A stretch of DNA of 64,000 nt from Berkiella sp050247135 (GCA_050247135.1 JBFWUT010000011.1:1-64000); one strand, 5' to 3'; shown: positions 50,721-59,963, counted from the first letter of the stretch. The notes: generated by a model not told the origin, from the sequence alone. Numbers and translations: made by a program.

Positions 50721-53700
50721 ATGACCGACTTTGTTCATTTAAGCCTACATTCTGAATATTCAATCATCGATAGTATTATTCCTATTGGTGGATTATGTGA
50801 ACAAGTTAAAAATCTCGGGATGAAGGCAGTTGCGCTAACTGATGTCACCAATTTATTTGGCATGGTCAAATTTTACAAAGCGTGTCTAGAACAAGGTATT
50901 AAGCCGATTGTAGGGGCAGAGATTTGGCTTGAAAATGAAGAACATCCTGAAGAACACTTTACATTGACTGTGCTTTGCCAAAATCTAGAAGGTTATTGGA
51001 ACCTAACCCGATTGATTAGTTTAACCTATCAAGAAGGTGTGCGCACTGATATTCCATTAACGAAGAAAAAATGGCTAGCTCAGCATGCTAGTGGGTTAAT
51101 CGCTTTATCAGGCGGCAAAAGAGGAGATGTGGGTAACGCCTTGTTGCAAAACTCGTTTGAAAAAGCTGCTACATTACTCAGTGATTGGATGGAGATTTTT
51201 CCAAATCGGTTTTATATTGAAATCCAGCGAACATCCCGCCAGGACGAACAATCCTATGAAAAAGTCGCGTTGAAATTAGCTCAAGAACAAGCTTGCCCGA
51301 TAGTCGCAACCAATGATGTGACATTTTTATTCCCTGATGACTATGAAGCACACAATGCTCGAGTCAGTATTCAAGAGGGTACAACACTCGAGCAATCTGC
51401 TTCATCCAATCGCTATTCACGTTCACAGTACTTAAAGTCACCTGTGGAAATGGCAACTTTGTTTGCAGATTTACCTCAAGCGATTGAAAATTCAGTGAAC
51501 ATTGCCAAGCGCTGCTCGTTGACCCTAACTTTAGATAAGACTGTGCTACCTTCATTCCCTGTACCAAGTAATATGACCGAAGAATCGTATCTTGAAAAGG
51601 CATCTTTAGAAGGGTTAGAAGCACGGCTTAAGCAAATTATACAGCAAAAGCAAATACCGCAAGAGCAACAAGATGAATTTATAAAATCTTATAAAGAGAG
51701 ATTGCACCTTGAACTAGGGGTAATCAATTCCATGGGATTTCCTGGATACTTTCTGATCGTTGCTGACTTTATTCAGTGGGCAAAATCAAATTTAATCCCC
51801 GTTGGACCTGGGCGAGGCTCTGGTGCTGGTTCTTTAGTTGCTTATGCCTTGTCGATTACGGATTTAGATCCGATTGAATATGAATTACTCTTTGAGCGGT
51901 TTTTAAACCCAGAACGAGTATCCTTGCCTGACTTTGATATCGATTTTTGTATGGATAACCGTGATCGGGTAATTGAATATGTGACAGGGCGTTACGGTCG
52001 AAACAATGTTTCACAAATAGCGACATTTGGTACGATGGCAGCAAAAGCGGTTATTCGTGACGTAGGGCGGGTCTTAGGTCACCCATATGGGTTTGTTGAT
52101 AAAATTGCCAAGCTAATTCCGTTTGAAATAGGAATGACCTTAGAAAAAGCCTTATCACAAGAACAGACATTAAAACAGCGATATGACAATGAGGAAGAGG
52201 TTAAAACACTAATCGATTTAGCCAGTCGCTTAGAAGGTATAACCCGAAATGTAGGTAAACATGCAGGTGGCGTCGTTATTGCTCCCTCAGCATTGACAGA
52301 TTTTGCACCGTTATATTGTGATAAAAATACCAATCAAGTTGTTATTCAGTTTGATAAAGACGATGTGGAAAGTATCGGTCTTATCAAATTTGACTTTTTA
52401 GGACTGCGCACCTTAACGATTATTGATTGGGCGGTTAAAAACGTGAACGTCCAACTAGCTGCAAAAAATGCCCCACTCATTGATATTCAGTCTATTCGAC
52501 TAGATGATCCTGAAACATTTGAATTGCTGAAACGTTGTTCTACCACGGCAGTCTTTCAGCTTGAATCGCGTGGTATGAAGGAGCTTATTAAACGACTACA
52601 ACCTGATCAATTTGAGGAAATTATTGCCTTAGTAGCTTTGTTTAGACCTGGTCCATTACAGTCAGGGATGGTTGATGACTTCATCAATCGTAAACATAAA
52701 CGAGCAAAAGTAGAATACCTTCACCCAGCGATTGAGCCCATTTTGAAACCGACTTATGGTGTTATCTTGTATCAGGAACAGGTAATGCAGATTGCTCAAA
52801 CTTTGGCAGGATATACCTTGGGCGGCGCTGATTTACTCAGGCGCGCCATGGGCAAGAAAAAACCCGAAGAAATGGCAAAACAGCGAGCTATCTTCACAGA
52901 AGGATCTGTACAAAATGGTGTCGATGAGAAGACAGCAACCTATATCTTTGACTTGATGGAAAAATTTGCAGGCTACGGCTTTAACAAATCTCACTCTGCA
53001 GCTTATGCCTTAGTATCCTACCAAACTGCTTGGCTTAAAGCGCATTACCCGAGTGCCTTTATGGCAGCGGTACTTTCTGCAGATATGAATCATACCGACA
53101 AAATAGTGACGCTCATCGAAGAGTGTAAACAGTGTCAAATAAAAGTATTGCCACCAGATATCAACCACAGTCATTTCGTTTTTACTGTGAACCAACAAGA
53201 TGAAATCGTCTATGGTTTGGGCGCTATCAAAGGCGTGGGAGAAGCAGCAGTTCATCACATTATAGAAGTCAGGCAGTCTGGTGCTTTTAGCAATTTGTTT
53301 GAGTTTTGTGAAAGAGTTGATAGTAAAAAAGTTAATAAACGTGTCAATGAGGCACTGATTAAATCAGGCGCTTTCGATTGTTTTGGCCAAGAGCGAGCGC
53401 TTATGATGGCCTTATTAGATAGCGCTGTGATGTCCGCTGAGCAACAGGCCAAAAATAGTGTCATAGGGCAAAATGATCTTTTTCAGTTTAATGAGGAAAG
53501 AAGCTTAACTGTACAAGCTCAATCAGTTAAACCTTGGTCTCCTCAAGAAAAATTGCAAGGTGAGAGTGAATCGCTAGGAATGTATTTTTCAGGACATCCT
53601 CTGTTGCTGGTTGAGCATGAGTTGCAAAAAATGGGTGTTGTTAATCTTGGAAAAGTGACCTTAAATAAAAAAGAACAAAAATCATTAATTGCCGGTATTG

Positions 53701-54182
53701 TTTTATCTATTAAAACAATGCAAACAAAAAATGGTGAAAGAATGGCCATCATCGTATTTGATGATGCCAATGAACGCTCTGAAATTGCTATTTTCCCGCA
53801 AGTGTATCAAAGTGCACGAGAATTATTGGTCAAGGACCAGCTGCTCATTATTGATGGGCTTATCACACTTGATCCCGCCAGTGGATCGCGTAAGATACGA
53901 GCGCAGGCACTTTATGGTTTAGATACAGCTCGTGAGCTATTTGCTAAAAACATCATAATAAAGTTTGCTAGTAAACTCGTAACTGAGCAAAGCATCCATT
54001 TGCTGAAGGAGTGCTTTACGCTCTATGAACGAGGAAACTGTCCTATATATATTGAATACCATAATCACGACGCCACTGTGAGAATTAAATTAGGCCAGCA
54101 ATGGAATGTAAAACCTTCTGAAGAAATTATTACTCAGATCAATACAATTCTAGACTCGCAGGCAGCATCTATCTCATATTAA
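50721..54182 (+). CDS. dnaE: DNA polymerase III alpha subunit
   Basis: DnaE is the replicative polymerase. The 1153-residue product (1160 in E. coli) has an N-terminal PHP domain (FVHLSLHSEYSIIDSIIPIG), the palm active site with PGRGSGAGSLVAYAL and LPDFDIDFCMDNRDRVIEYV near residue 405, the thumb and finger regions (LFRPGPLQSGMVDDFINRKH, GYGFNKSHSAAYALVSYQTA), a helix-hairpin-helix part, and a C-terminal OB-fold. No frameshift is seen. It closes the conserved block that in E. coli continues into accA; here about 7.3 kb of other genes intervene. Confidence 0.98.
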   Translation: MTDFVHLSLHSEYSIIDSIIPIGGLCEQVKNLGMKAVALTDVTNLFGMVKFYKACLEQGIKPIVGAEIWLENEEHPEEHFTLTVLCQNLEGYWNLTRLISLTYQEGVRTDIPLTKKKWLAQHASGLIALSGGKRGDVGNALLQNSFEKAATLLSDWMEIFPNRFYIEIQRTSRQDEQSYEKVALKLAQEQACPIVATNDVTFLFPDDYEAHNARVSIQEGTTLEQSASSNRYSRSQYLKSPVEMATLFADLPQAIENSVNIAKRCSLTLTLDKTVLPSFPVPSNMTEESYLEKASLEGLEARLKQIIQQKQIPQEQQDEFIKSYKERLHLELGVINSMGFPGYFLIVADFIQWAKSNLIPVGPGRGSGAGSLVAYALSITDLDPIEYELLFERFLNPERVSLPDFDIDFCMDNRDRVIEYVTGRYGRNNVSQIATFGTMAAKAVIRDVGRVLGHPYGFVDKIAKLIPFEIGMTLEKALSQEQTLKQRYDNEEEVKTLIDLASRLEGITRNVGKHAGGVVIAPSALTDFAPLYCDKNTNQVVIQFDKDDVESIGLIKFDFLGLRTLTIIDWAVKNVNVQLAAKNAPLIDIQSIRLDDPETFELLKRCSTTAVFQLESRGMKELIKRLQPDQFEEIIALVALFRPGPLQSGMVDDFINRKHKRAKVEYLHPAIEPILKPTYGVILYQEQVMQIAQTLAGYTLGGADLLRRAMGKKKPEEMAKQRAIFTEGSVQNGVDEKTATYIFDLMEKFAGYGFNKSHSAAYALVSYQTAWLKAHYPSAFMAAVLSADMNHTDKIVTLIEECKQCQIKVLPPDINHSHFVFTVNQQDEIVYGLGAIKGVGEAAVHHIIEVRQSGAFSNLFEFCERVDSKKVNKRVNEALIKSGAFDCFGQERALMMALLDSAVMSAEQQAKNSVIGQNDLFQFNEERSLTVQAQSVKPWSPQEKLQGESESLGMYFSGHPLLLVEHELQKMGVVNLGKVTLNKKEQKSLIAGIVLSIKTMQTKNGERMAIIVFDDANERSEIAIFPQVYQSARELLVKDQLLIIDGLITLDPASGSRKIRAQALYGLDTARELFAKNIIIKFASKLVTEQSIHLLKECFTLYERGNCPIYIEYHNHDATVRIKLGQQWNVKPSEEIITQINTILDSQAASISY

Positions 54183-54212
54183 GCTGTGTTACCAGTTGTT
54201 GGGGTAAGTAGT

Positions 54213-55370
54213 ATGAAAGTGTATCGAATAGCTGTGATGCTAAATGGCTCTGAATATATCAATTATTATGAGAAATTAAGCAATTTGTGGCGAATGAAGG
54301 AAGGTTTAAAAGCAAATACTAACCAAGCTGTTCTATATTACAACTTAGAAAGTTCATTTGTTACCTATAATTCACTGTTTGCTAGTTTTTTCTCATATTT
54401 TACAGGGCAGGCCTATGAAAAGTTATTTGAGACCCTGTACAAAGATTTGGTCAATAAAATCATTACTGCGCTCTATTTTAATCGTATAGAAAAAAACGGC
54501 GTGGTGGAAATTTCTTTGTTTGGTTTTGGTCAAGGCGCGACGTTAGCAAGACATTTTGCAGTAGAGTACATTGAGCATCGCCTGAAGAGTAGCATGTTAG
54601 CAGACCAAGGCATTAACATTAAACTGGATGCAGAATATTTGTTTGATAGTGTTCGATTACACTCCACCTCATTTGTCAGTCGCTATTTTAAAGCAAAACC
54701 TATCAGTTACACCTCTCGGATACCCATGGGAACTAAAGCTTATCATGCCCTCTCCTTAGATGATTTTGACATTATTGATGAACCGCTCCTGATTGATCAA
54801 AAAGTGGGAGGGATTGAGGAGTTGTGGTTTTCAGGTGATCAATTAGACGTTGGTGGGGGGCACATGTTGCCTGCTCATGATTCGCCACCAGGATCAAGCG
54901 ATGCGTTGGGTTATATGGTAATGCGCGCTAGAGAAAATGGTTTGGAATTTACTGACCAATTCATACAAAAACTCTCAGAGGAAAAAAATTCTGAAGTCTT
55001 AAGTGTTATTCATAATAGAAATTGGTTTTTGCCCCCTGCGCAACGGCGTGTTAGAGCGGTTTATGTACAGAAAGATTACTCGATTTCCGATGAAATGCCA
55101 TTGATTCATGAAACGGCTATTCGTCGCATGCAAGTTGCCAAAGACCCTGATTATCAACCAGCAGCGCTGTTACCTTTTACACAGCTCCAAGTCTTAACAA
55201 AAGATGGCAGGAGAGTATCTGCACGGTTTGTCGATAAGGCTGTTGCGCCCCCCCTGTTAACTCGATTTGAAAGCGAAAGAGAAGCAAATTCTGATCGTTT
55301 GCCCAAAGCTAATCCAGCTAAATCTGAAACCATGGTCGATGTTAATTCTGCAAAATTGAAATGTCGTTAA
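54213..55370 (+). CDS. DUF2235-family protein lacking the nucleophilic serine
   Basis: The 385-residue product follows the DUF2235 (Tle1-type alpha/beta hydrolase) plan: ISLFGFGQGATLARHFA at the nucleophile elbow, YLFDSVRLHST (acid Asp), AYHALSLDDFDIIDE, ELWFSGDQLDVGGGHM, SDALGYMVMRARENGLEF, and VIHNRNWFLPPAQRRV with a likely catalytic His at residue 267. The elbow should read G-F-S-x-G; here residues 104-108 are GFGQG, so the catalytic Ser is replaced by Gly. The protein is probably not an active esterase or phospholipase of this type. The ATG at 54213 with GGGGTAAG upstream is preferred to the GTG at 54186. No signal peptide. It lies 30 bases after dnaE and may share its transcript. Confidence 0.75.
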   Translation: MKVYRIAVMLNGSEYINYYEKLSNLWRMKEGLKANTNQAVLYYNLESSFVTYNSLFASFFSYFTGQAYEKLFETLYKDLVNKIITALYFNRIEKNGVVEISLFGFGQGATLARHFAVEYIEHRLKSSMLADQGINIKLDAEYLFDSVRLHSTSFVSRYFKAKPISYTSRIPMGTKAYHALSLDDFDIIDEPLLIDQKVGGIEELWFSGDQLDVGGGHMLPAHDSPPGSSDALGYMVMRARENGLEFTDQFIQKLSEEKNSEVLSVIHNRNWFLPPAQRRVRAVYVQKDYSISDEMPLIHETAIRRMQVAKDPDYQPAALLPFTQLQVLTKDGRRVSARFVDKAVAPPLLTRFESEREANSDRLPKANPAKSETMVDVNSAKLKCR

Positions 55371-55485
55371 TTTCAACACGCGCGTAAATGACAAGTTATA
55401 CTTTATAATAGATTTAGATCATTTGATGCTGAGTAAAAGCGCAGCTTTTGCTTACAGTTTCAACCGGAAGTGTAATGGGTGCTTT

Positions 55486-56286
55486 ATGCCAGATGATAAA
55501 AATACCTATAAGATATTTATAGCAACTCCTTGTTATAATGGTATGTGCCACTCCGGTTATACTATTTCGCTTCTTAAAACATTTGGCTATTTTCAAGCTG
55601 CTAAAAACGTCAAATTAGTTCATAAATTTATTTTGTATGAAAGCTTAGTACCTAGAGCGCGTAACCATTTTATTGCTTACGCGTTATCTGATCCTGAAGT
55701 GACACATATTTTGTTCGTTGATTCTGACATGAAATGGGAGCCAACTGATTTAGCCAAAATGATCGCAGCAGACAAGCCTATCATCGGTGCGGCTTCCCCA
55801 AAGAAGCGGTATCACTGGGATAAATTGCGCTCTGATGCTGTTCGTGAACTTGTTTTAAACGATCAATTAACAAATGAGGAATTTAGGGCAAAAATCAAAG
55901 CCAATCTGGTTGAATACGCAATCAATTTTGGTGATTCACGTGAAGTGAAGGGTGGGCTGATTGAAGTGGGGCAAATTGGTACAGCTTTTATGCTGATTTC
56001 ACGATTTGCAATTATGCAAATGATTGAGGCTTACCCGGAGTTGAGAGTACAAAATCCCTCTAAGGAATTACCTGAAGAGGCAAGAAAGCATATGTACTGC
56101 CTATTCGAACTAGGCGTAGATAAAGAAGGCGAATACTATTCAGAGGATTATAGCTTTTGTCGACGTTTTACCCAATTAGGCGGGAAGGTCTATGCTGATC
56201 TCAGTATTAATTTAGGGCATCAAGGCCAAGAAGATTTTGAGGGTAATTTTCTGTCACTCGCTAATATTCAGCGCACTACTGTGTAA
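55486..56286 (+). CDS. Glycosyltransferase-like protein (GT-A fold)
   Basis: The 266-residue product resembles GT-A glycosyltransferases of the ANP1/GT2-like type: KIFIATPCYNGMCHSGYTIS at the nucleotide-binding start, a conserved ESLVPRARNHFIAYAL, the DxD-type metal motif in THILFVDSDMKW, IIGAASPKKRY, and a C-terminal EYYSEDYSFCRRFTQLGGKV that matches the acceptor-end motif of such enzymes. There is no membrane segment or signal peptide, so it acts in the cytosol. Donor and acceptor are unknown. The frame extends to 55423, but the ATG at 55486 places the first strand at the usual distance from the N-terminus. A role in surface glycans or as a secreted effector cannot be told from sequence. 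Confidence 0.7.
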   Translation: MPDDKNTYKIFIATPCYNGMCHSGYTISLLKTFGYFQAAKNVKLVHKFILYESLVPRARNHFIAYALSDPEVTHILFVDSDMKWEPTDLAKMIAADKPIIGAASPKKRYHWDKLRSDAVRELVLNDQLTNEEFRAKIKANLVEYAINFGDSREVKGGLIEVGQIGTAFMLISRFAIMQMIEAYPELRVQNPSKELPEEARKHMYCLFELGVDKEGEYYSEDYSFCRRFTQLGGKVYADLSINLGHQGQEDFEGNFLSLANIQRTTV

Positions 56287-56513
56287 AAATAATAAAGCCA
56301 ACAAACATAGTGACCCAATATTGTTCAGGCTAATTGTCAGTCGTTTATTATCATGATAGTGTGTCTCAAGTTTGTCATTGGTATAAGCAATAGGACTTCA
56401 TGCGTGTTTCTCAAATAGCGTCCATTCTCCGCTTTGTTGTGCCTTAGGGCACCTCTTTCACCCACATGATCTTTAATAACGTTTTTGCTAATCACTGATT
56501 TCAAGGTGACTTC

Positions 56514-57704
56514 ATGAGATTATCTTCACTCGCAATCATTTGGACGACAGGGATTGCCATTTTTTCTATGTTTTTTGGTTCTGGTAACGTGGTTTTTCCG
56601 TTGCTATTGGGTGCCAACGCGGGTAACCAAATTACATGGGCGCTATTTGGGCTCACCATTACGGCGGTAGGTGCGCCTTTGGTTGGCTTATTAGGCAGTG
56701 TGCTGTTCAGAGGCGATTGTAAGCAATTCTTCTATCGAATTGGAACCGGGCCAGGATATGTCGCAGTCATGCTGATCTTGGCATTACTGGGACCATTTGG
56801 CGTGATGCCAAGATGCTTCATTGTCGCTTATGGGGCTATAGCGCCTTATTTGCCGGAATTGAGTTTGCTTGTGTTCAGCATCATCGCAGGTCTGTTAACG
56901 TTACTATTAATAGCCAGAAGAGATTATATCTTGCCAGTATTGGGGTATTTTTTAAGTCCAGTGCTGATATTGTCCTTGATTGTCATCATGATCACAGGCG
57001 TTGTGAAATCAGATACGCTGTTAGTTGCTCCTTTATCCTCTTTTATGGCAATTAAAGAAGGATTAGTTGTTGGCTACGACACTATGGATTTACTCGCATC
57101 TATCATCTTTTCAGTCAGTATTTGGTTACTTTTGCAAGAAAAGTTGAATATTAAAGATGCAACGGATATCAAAAAGAAGTTAATTCCAACCTATGTTTGG
57201 GCCAGTATCGTCGGTGGTGGCTTGTTAGGGCTTGTTTATGTGGGGCTAAGCCTAAGTGCCGCATTGCATGCAAAAGCATTAGTGAATTCTGCGCCTGAGC
57301 AAGTATTGGCAACGCTGGCTATTTATTTATTAGGCCCCAAATTGGCTGCTGTTGCTAATATTGCAATCGTGTTAGCTTGCTTAACTACAGTTATGAGTTT
57401 AGCAGTGGCCGTGGTTGATGTGATCCATGTCGAAGTTTCCAATACGCGATTTGGAAAAAAATTATCCAAAAGCTATGGATGGATAATGCTGGTGACGATT
57501 GCTATCACGGTGGTGTTTTCTAATTTGGGATTCTCAGGGATCATGGCATTTTTGCATCCCATCATGGCAGTTTGCTATCCTGCGATCATTGTTCTGACTA
57601 TTTGCAATATATTATTTAAATTGTATGGATTCACTTATGTTAAGGTGCCGGTATATGCGACATTCCTGGTTACATTGCTTTACAAAATATTATCAAGTAG
57701 TTAA
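56514..57704 (+). CDS. brnQ: Branched-chain amino acid transporter, BrnQ/LIVCS family
   Basis: The 396-residue protein has about twelve membrane segments and the family opening: IFSMFFGSGNVVFPLLLGAN near residue 17, then LGPFGVMPRCFIVAYGAI and YDTMDLLASIIFSVSI. LIVCS transporters import leucine, isoleucine and valine using a sodium gradient, which suits an amino-acid-dependent intracellular lifestyle. It is somewhat shorter than E. coli BrnQ (439 residues). A 227-base intergenic stretch precedes it, with no clear motif. The downstream gene overlaps its 3-prime end by 50 bases. Confidence 0.88.
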   Translation: MRLSSLAIIWTTGIAIFSMFFGSGNVVFPLLLGANAGNQITWALFGLTITAVGAPLVGLLGSVLFRGDCKQFFYRIGTGPGYVAVMLILALLGPFGVMPRCFIVAYGAIAPYLPELSLLVFSIIAGLLTLLLIARRDYILPVLGYFLSPVLILSLIVIMITGVVKSDTLLVAPLSSFMAIKEGLVVGYDTMDLLASIIFSVSIWLLLQEKLNIKDATDIKKKLIPTYVWASIVGGGLLGLVYVGLSLSAALHAKALVNSAPEQVLATLAIYLLGPKLAAVANIAIVLACLTTVMSLAVAVVDVIHVEVSNTRFGKKLSKSYGWIMLVTIAITVVFSNLGFSGIMAFLHPIMAVCYPAIIVLTICNILFKLYGFTYVKVPVYATFLVTLLYKILSSS

Positions 57705-58212
57705 GCCACTATTAGCCGCCATAGGCTTGTTGACGATGAATCAACAAGCTTTAGCGGTTCATCCAAGTTTGGTTGATTTGGGTGTGAATGAAACTAAAGC
57801 AATTGAATTTACGACTGGTATTGAATATCTGTTTATTTTACATAATGAAAATTCGCATAGTACTCGGTTTTATTTTGGAGATTTTGCGCAAAGTGTTTTT
57901 ACGCGCTCGATGCAAGGGGCGGCAGGTGTTTCGCACGATAGTATTGATGTTCCTGCCAATGGGAAAGTCCTTTGGTTATTTTCTCCCGGTAAAGAAGGTG
58001 AGTATACCTATTACGCGGTGAATGGTAGTAGCGATCAAAAAGGAGCGCGTGGCAAAATGATCGTTAAATTGGCAGAAGGAACTCTCGAACAACCACAGCC
58101 ACCTGTGCAAGAGACTGAAAACACAAATACTGAAAAAGCACAAAAGAACAAAGAAAATTTAGCCACTGCTAATGAAAAGCGTCGTTGGCTAAAGGGGGGG
58201 AGAAGAGACTAG
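57655..58212 (+). CDS. Secreted cupredoxin-fold protein without copper ligands
   Basis: The 185-residue product has an N-terminal signal-like region (VVKPLLAAIGLLTMNQQALA) and a domain at about residues 35-130 that follows the cupredoxin pattern: YLFILHNENSHSTRFYFGDF, FAQSVFTRSMQG, VPANGKVLWLFSPGKEGEYT and GKMIVKL. In copper-binding relatives a His precedes the FxxxEF segment and a Cys and His lie near the end; here those places hold Thr/Arg and no Cys or His, so the copper site appears lost. The C-terminal tail is charged. The likely ATG at 57655 overlaps brnQ by 50 bases in another frame, implying coupled expression. Function is unknown. Confidence 0.6.
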   Translation: MRHSWLHCFTKYYQVVKPLLAAIGLLTMNQQALAVHPSLVDLGVNETKAIEFTTGIEYLFILHNENSHSTRFYFGDFAQSVFTRSMQGAAGVSHDSIDVPANGKVLWLFSPGKEGEYTYYAVNGSSDQKGARGKMIVKLAEGTLEQPQPPVQETENTNTEKAQKNKENLATANEKRRWLKGGRRD

Positions 58213-58247
58213 TTAAAAAAACGGGAGGCCGCAGCCCCCCTGAAGTC

Positions 58248-58658
58248 TTAAACAACAAGATCAAAGTCATTCATGTCTGGAGAACCTGGGTAAAATAAAC
58301 ACGTTAACCATAAAGCCATTAAGAAAGGATAGATAATGCCTAGAATGGCAACGGATACCCACCAACCTGATGCGTTAAAATCATGCAAGCGTTTTGTGGT
58401 AATCATAAAAAAAGAAAAAAGACTTGCAAACATGAAACCATACGCAATTAAAGTCGAATTCATTGGTTCTTCTGAATAAAGTATCGAGAAACCTTCTGCT
58501 AGACTGTATTCAAAAACCAGTTGGTCTGTATGGATTAATACAAATAAACTAGTAATAAAGATGCCAATCGGTATCAGATGTAGCAGGAAAAACTGTAATC
58601 TGTTTATTCTTCCTTGTTTGGAAAAAAATCTTATAAATACTTGGGTAAGCGTGTTCAT
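58248..58658 (-). CDS. DUF805-family membrane protein
   Basis: The 136-residue protein has four hydrophobic segments and the DUF805 marks: SKQGRINRLQFFLLHLIPIG at the start, TTKRLHDFNASGWWVSVAIL in the middle, and a terminal FYPGSPDMNDFDL where relatives read PGT-x-G-x-N-x-Y/F. DUF805 proteins are inner-membrane proteins of unknown function, common in proteobacteria. The gene lies 12 bases downstream of a small XRE-type regulator gene on the same strand, so the two probably form an operon. Confidence 0.88.
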   Translation of the reverse strand: MNTLTQVFIRFFSKQGRINRLQFFLLHLIPIGIFITSLFVLIHTDQLVFEYSLAEGFSILYSEEPMNSTLIAYGFMFASLFSFFMITTKRLHDFNASGWWVSVAILGIIYPFLMALWLTCLFYPGSPDMNDFDLVV

Positions 58659-58670
58659 AAGAATTCCTCA

Positions 58671-58901
58671 TTATTTAATATTGATGCTTTGATGCGGCGT
58701 TAACGAAAACTCCAAAATGTCACCTGGTTGGCAAGATAACATTTGGCAGATGGCTGCTAATGTCGAAAACTTGATGGCTTTGACCTTGCCGGTTTTCAAT
58801 AAAGACAAATTAGTTTCGGTGATGCAAAGGGCCTTTGCTAAATCTTTTGATTTAAGCTTTCGCTTTGCTAACATCACGTCCAAATTCACTATGATTGACA
58901 T
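58671..58901 (-). CDS. Small XRE/YozG-like HTH regulator
   Basis: The 76-residue protein is a single Cro/CI-type helix-turn-helix of the YozG-like subgroup: VNLDVMLAKRKLKSKDLAKA, ITETNLSLLKTGKVKAIKFS, and CQMLSCQPGDILEF. The ATG at 58901 is used; a start at 58913 adds four residues. Such regulators are often paired with a small membrane protein gene, usually DUF2975; here the partner is DUF805. It probably regulates its own operon from the 58902-59030 region. The operator is not recognised. Confidence 0.88.
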   Translation of the reverse strand: MSIIVNLDVMLAKRKLKSKDLAKALCITETNLSLLKTGKVKAIKFSTLAAICQMLSCQPGDILEFSLTPHQSINIK

Positions 58902-59034
58902 AAGAAATTCCAATTGATTAAGTTTTCAAACTAAAGTAGTTTAAACAATTAATTATCGTGAATCAATAAGAAATCTTCGTAAAAAAGGGACTTTTTGTTG
59001 TTTTGGTCTTGAAAAAGGTACCGTTTATCCGCTA

Positions 59035-59154
59035 CCCCACGTTGCGGCCAACTTCGTTGGCCTACACGCGGCGCCGCTATGATCGTTTCCGCACCGTAGG
59101 TGCGCCGGATAATAGCCCCGCGCGAGGCTAGCGTTAGCTAGCCGCTGCGTGGGG
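59035..59154. repeat. 120-bp palindromic element with three internal hairpins
   Basis: The ends form an imperfect 13-base inverted repeat (CCCCACGTTGCGG at 59035-59047 and CCGCTGCGTGGGG at 59142-59154, 11 of 13 pairs). Inside lie three hairpins: GGCCAAC-TTC-GTTGGCC at 59046-59062; GCACC-GTA-GGTGC at 59091-59103, extended by GCTAT/ATAGC to 59076-59116; and GGCTAGC-GTTA-GCTAGCC at 59126-59143. Together they would fold as a cloverleaf. The block is visibly GC-rich against AT-rich flanks. It ends 14 bases before the DUF2063 stop codon and lies upstream of the XRE gene. It looks like a mobile palindromic element; it has no coding frame. Confidence 0.8.
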
Positions 59155-59168
59155 AATAGGCGTCGAGA

Positions 59169-59963
59169 TTAGGCTTCGCTGTGTATTGTAATGTTTGAGA
59201 TCATACCGTCTTGCACCCACTGATAAAGATTTTGCGCTACAAAAGCAGCAATCTCATTTTCAGGGAGTAAGGAGAGTAGATTTTCACATAACTCACCAAA
59301 CGGTTGCTGTGAAAGGATCCCCTGCAGCATGGTTTGTTGTGCTGTATTACATGAACGAAAGAAACTACGTTGATCTTTGCGCCAGAATAACCAGCAGACT
59401 GGAGTGGATTGTTTAATGGGATCGCGCAGAGGCTCTTCATTCTCAATTAACTGCCACATCTGAGGCGTATCGTAATTAAAGTAGCGGTGCGTGACAGCAG
59501 GGTGCAAATTAAAACACAAATTGGGCCAATTCTCAGGAGCTATTTCCGCAAAATCAGCTGTTGTAGCAATGGGGCCATCACTGGCGTCGATGGTAAAGGC
59601 GACTGCCCATTCAAACTCTGCCATTTCCGCTAACACAGGAAAATCTTTGTAAGGGGCGCTATTACGTAAAAACTCACTAAAATGCCGACCAAAATAGCGT
59701 ACTGAAAAATGTTCTGAAGGATATTGATCTACATAAGAGGTAAACGCAGGCTCAAAATGATCATCACCCATCATGGCATAGGTTTTAGGAAAATCGAGTT
59801 TGAGAATTTCACACAAACGGATACGATAGGCATCATAATAAACTTTAAGACCTCTATCGGCACCAAACCTTTTTTCATCGGTAATAATTGGCCGAATAGC
59901 AGCCTTTTCACCTTTTAACAAATAGGTTTGAAAAGCATCTTGCAAATGGCTTAATTTCATCAT
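59169..59963 (-). CDS. DUF2063 protein (HvfC/BufC-type RiPP partner)
   Basis: The 264-residue protein matches DUF2063: LSHLQDAFQTYLLKGEKA at the N-terminus, YYDAYRIRLCEILKLDFPKT, ALMGDDHFEPAFTSYV-like residues, and VRYFGRHFSEFLRN. These are the conserved elements of the partner protein that delivers the precursor peptide to the DUF692 enzyme in bufferin/Hvf-type systems. The gene starts immediately after the stop of the DUF692 gene (TAA then ATG), so translation is coupled. It is the last gene of the leftward operon and ends at the palindromic element. Confidence 0.85.
   Translation of the reverse strand: MMKLSHLQDAFQTYLLKGEKAAIRPIITDEKRFGADRGLKVYYDAYRIRLCEILKLDFPKTYAMMGDDHFEPAFTSYVDQYPSEHFSVRYFGRHFSEFLRNSAPYKDFPVLAEMAEFEWAVAFTIDASDGPIATTADFAEIAPENWPNLCFNLHPAVTHRYFNYDTPQMWQLIENEEPLRDPIKQSTPVCWLFWRKDQRSFFRSCNTAQQTMLQGILSQQPFGELCENLLSLLPENEIAAFVAQNLYQWVQDGMISNITIHSEA

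Noticed and set aside
54186..54212. GTG at 54186 as the start of the DUF2235 gene
   Set aside because: It lies three bases after the dnaE stop without a ribosome-binding site; the ATG at 54213 has a purine-rich GGGGTAAG upstream and gives a normal start.
59035..59154. The cloverleaf-like element considered as a tRNA gene
   Set aside because: It is 120 bases long, lacks the conserved T-loop and D-loop bases and a CCA-type acceptor end, and the arm sizes do not fit.
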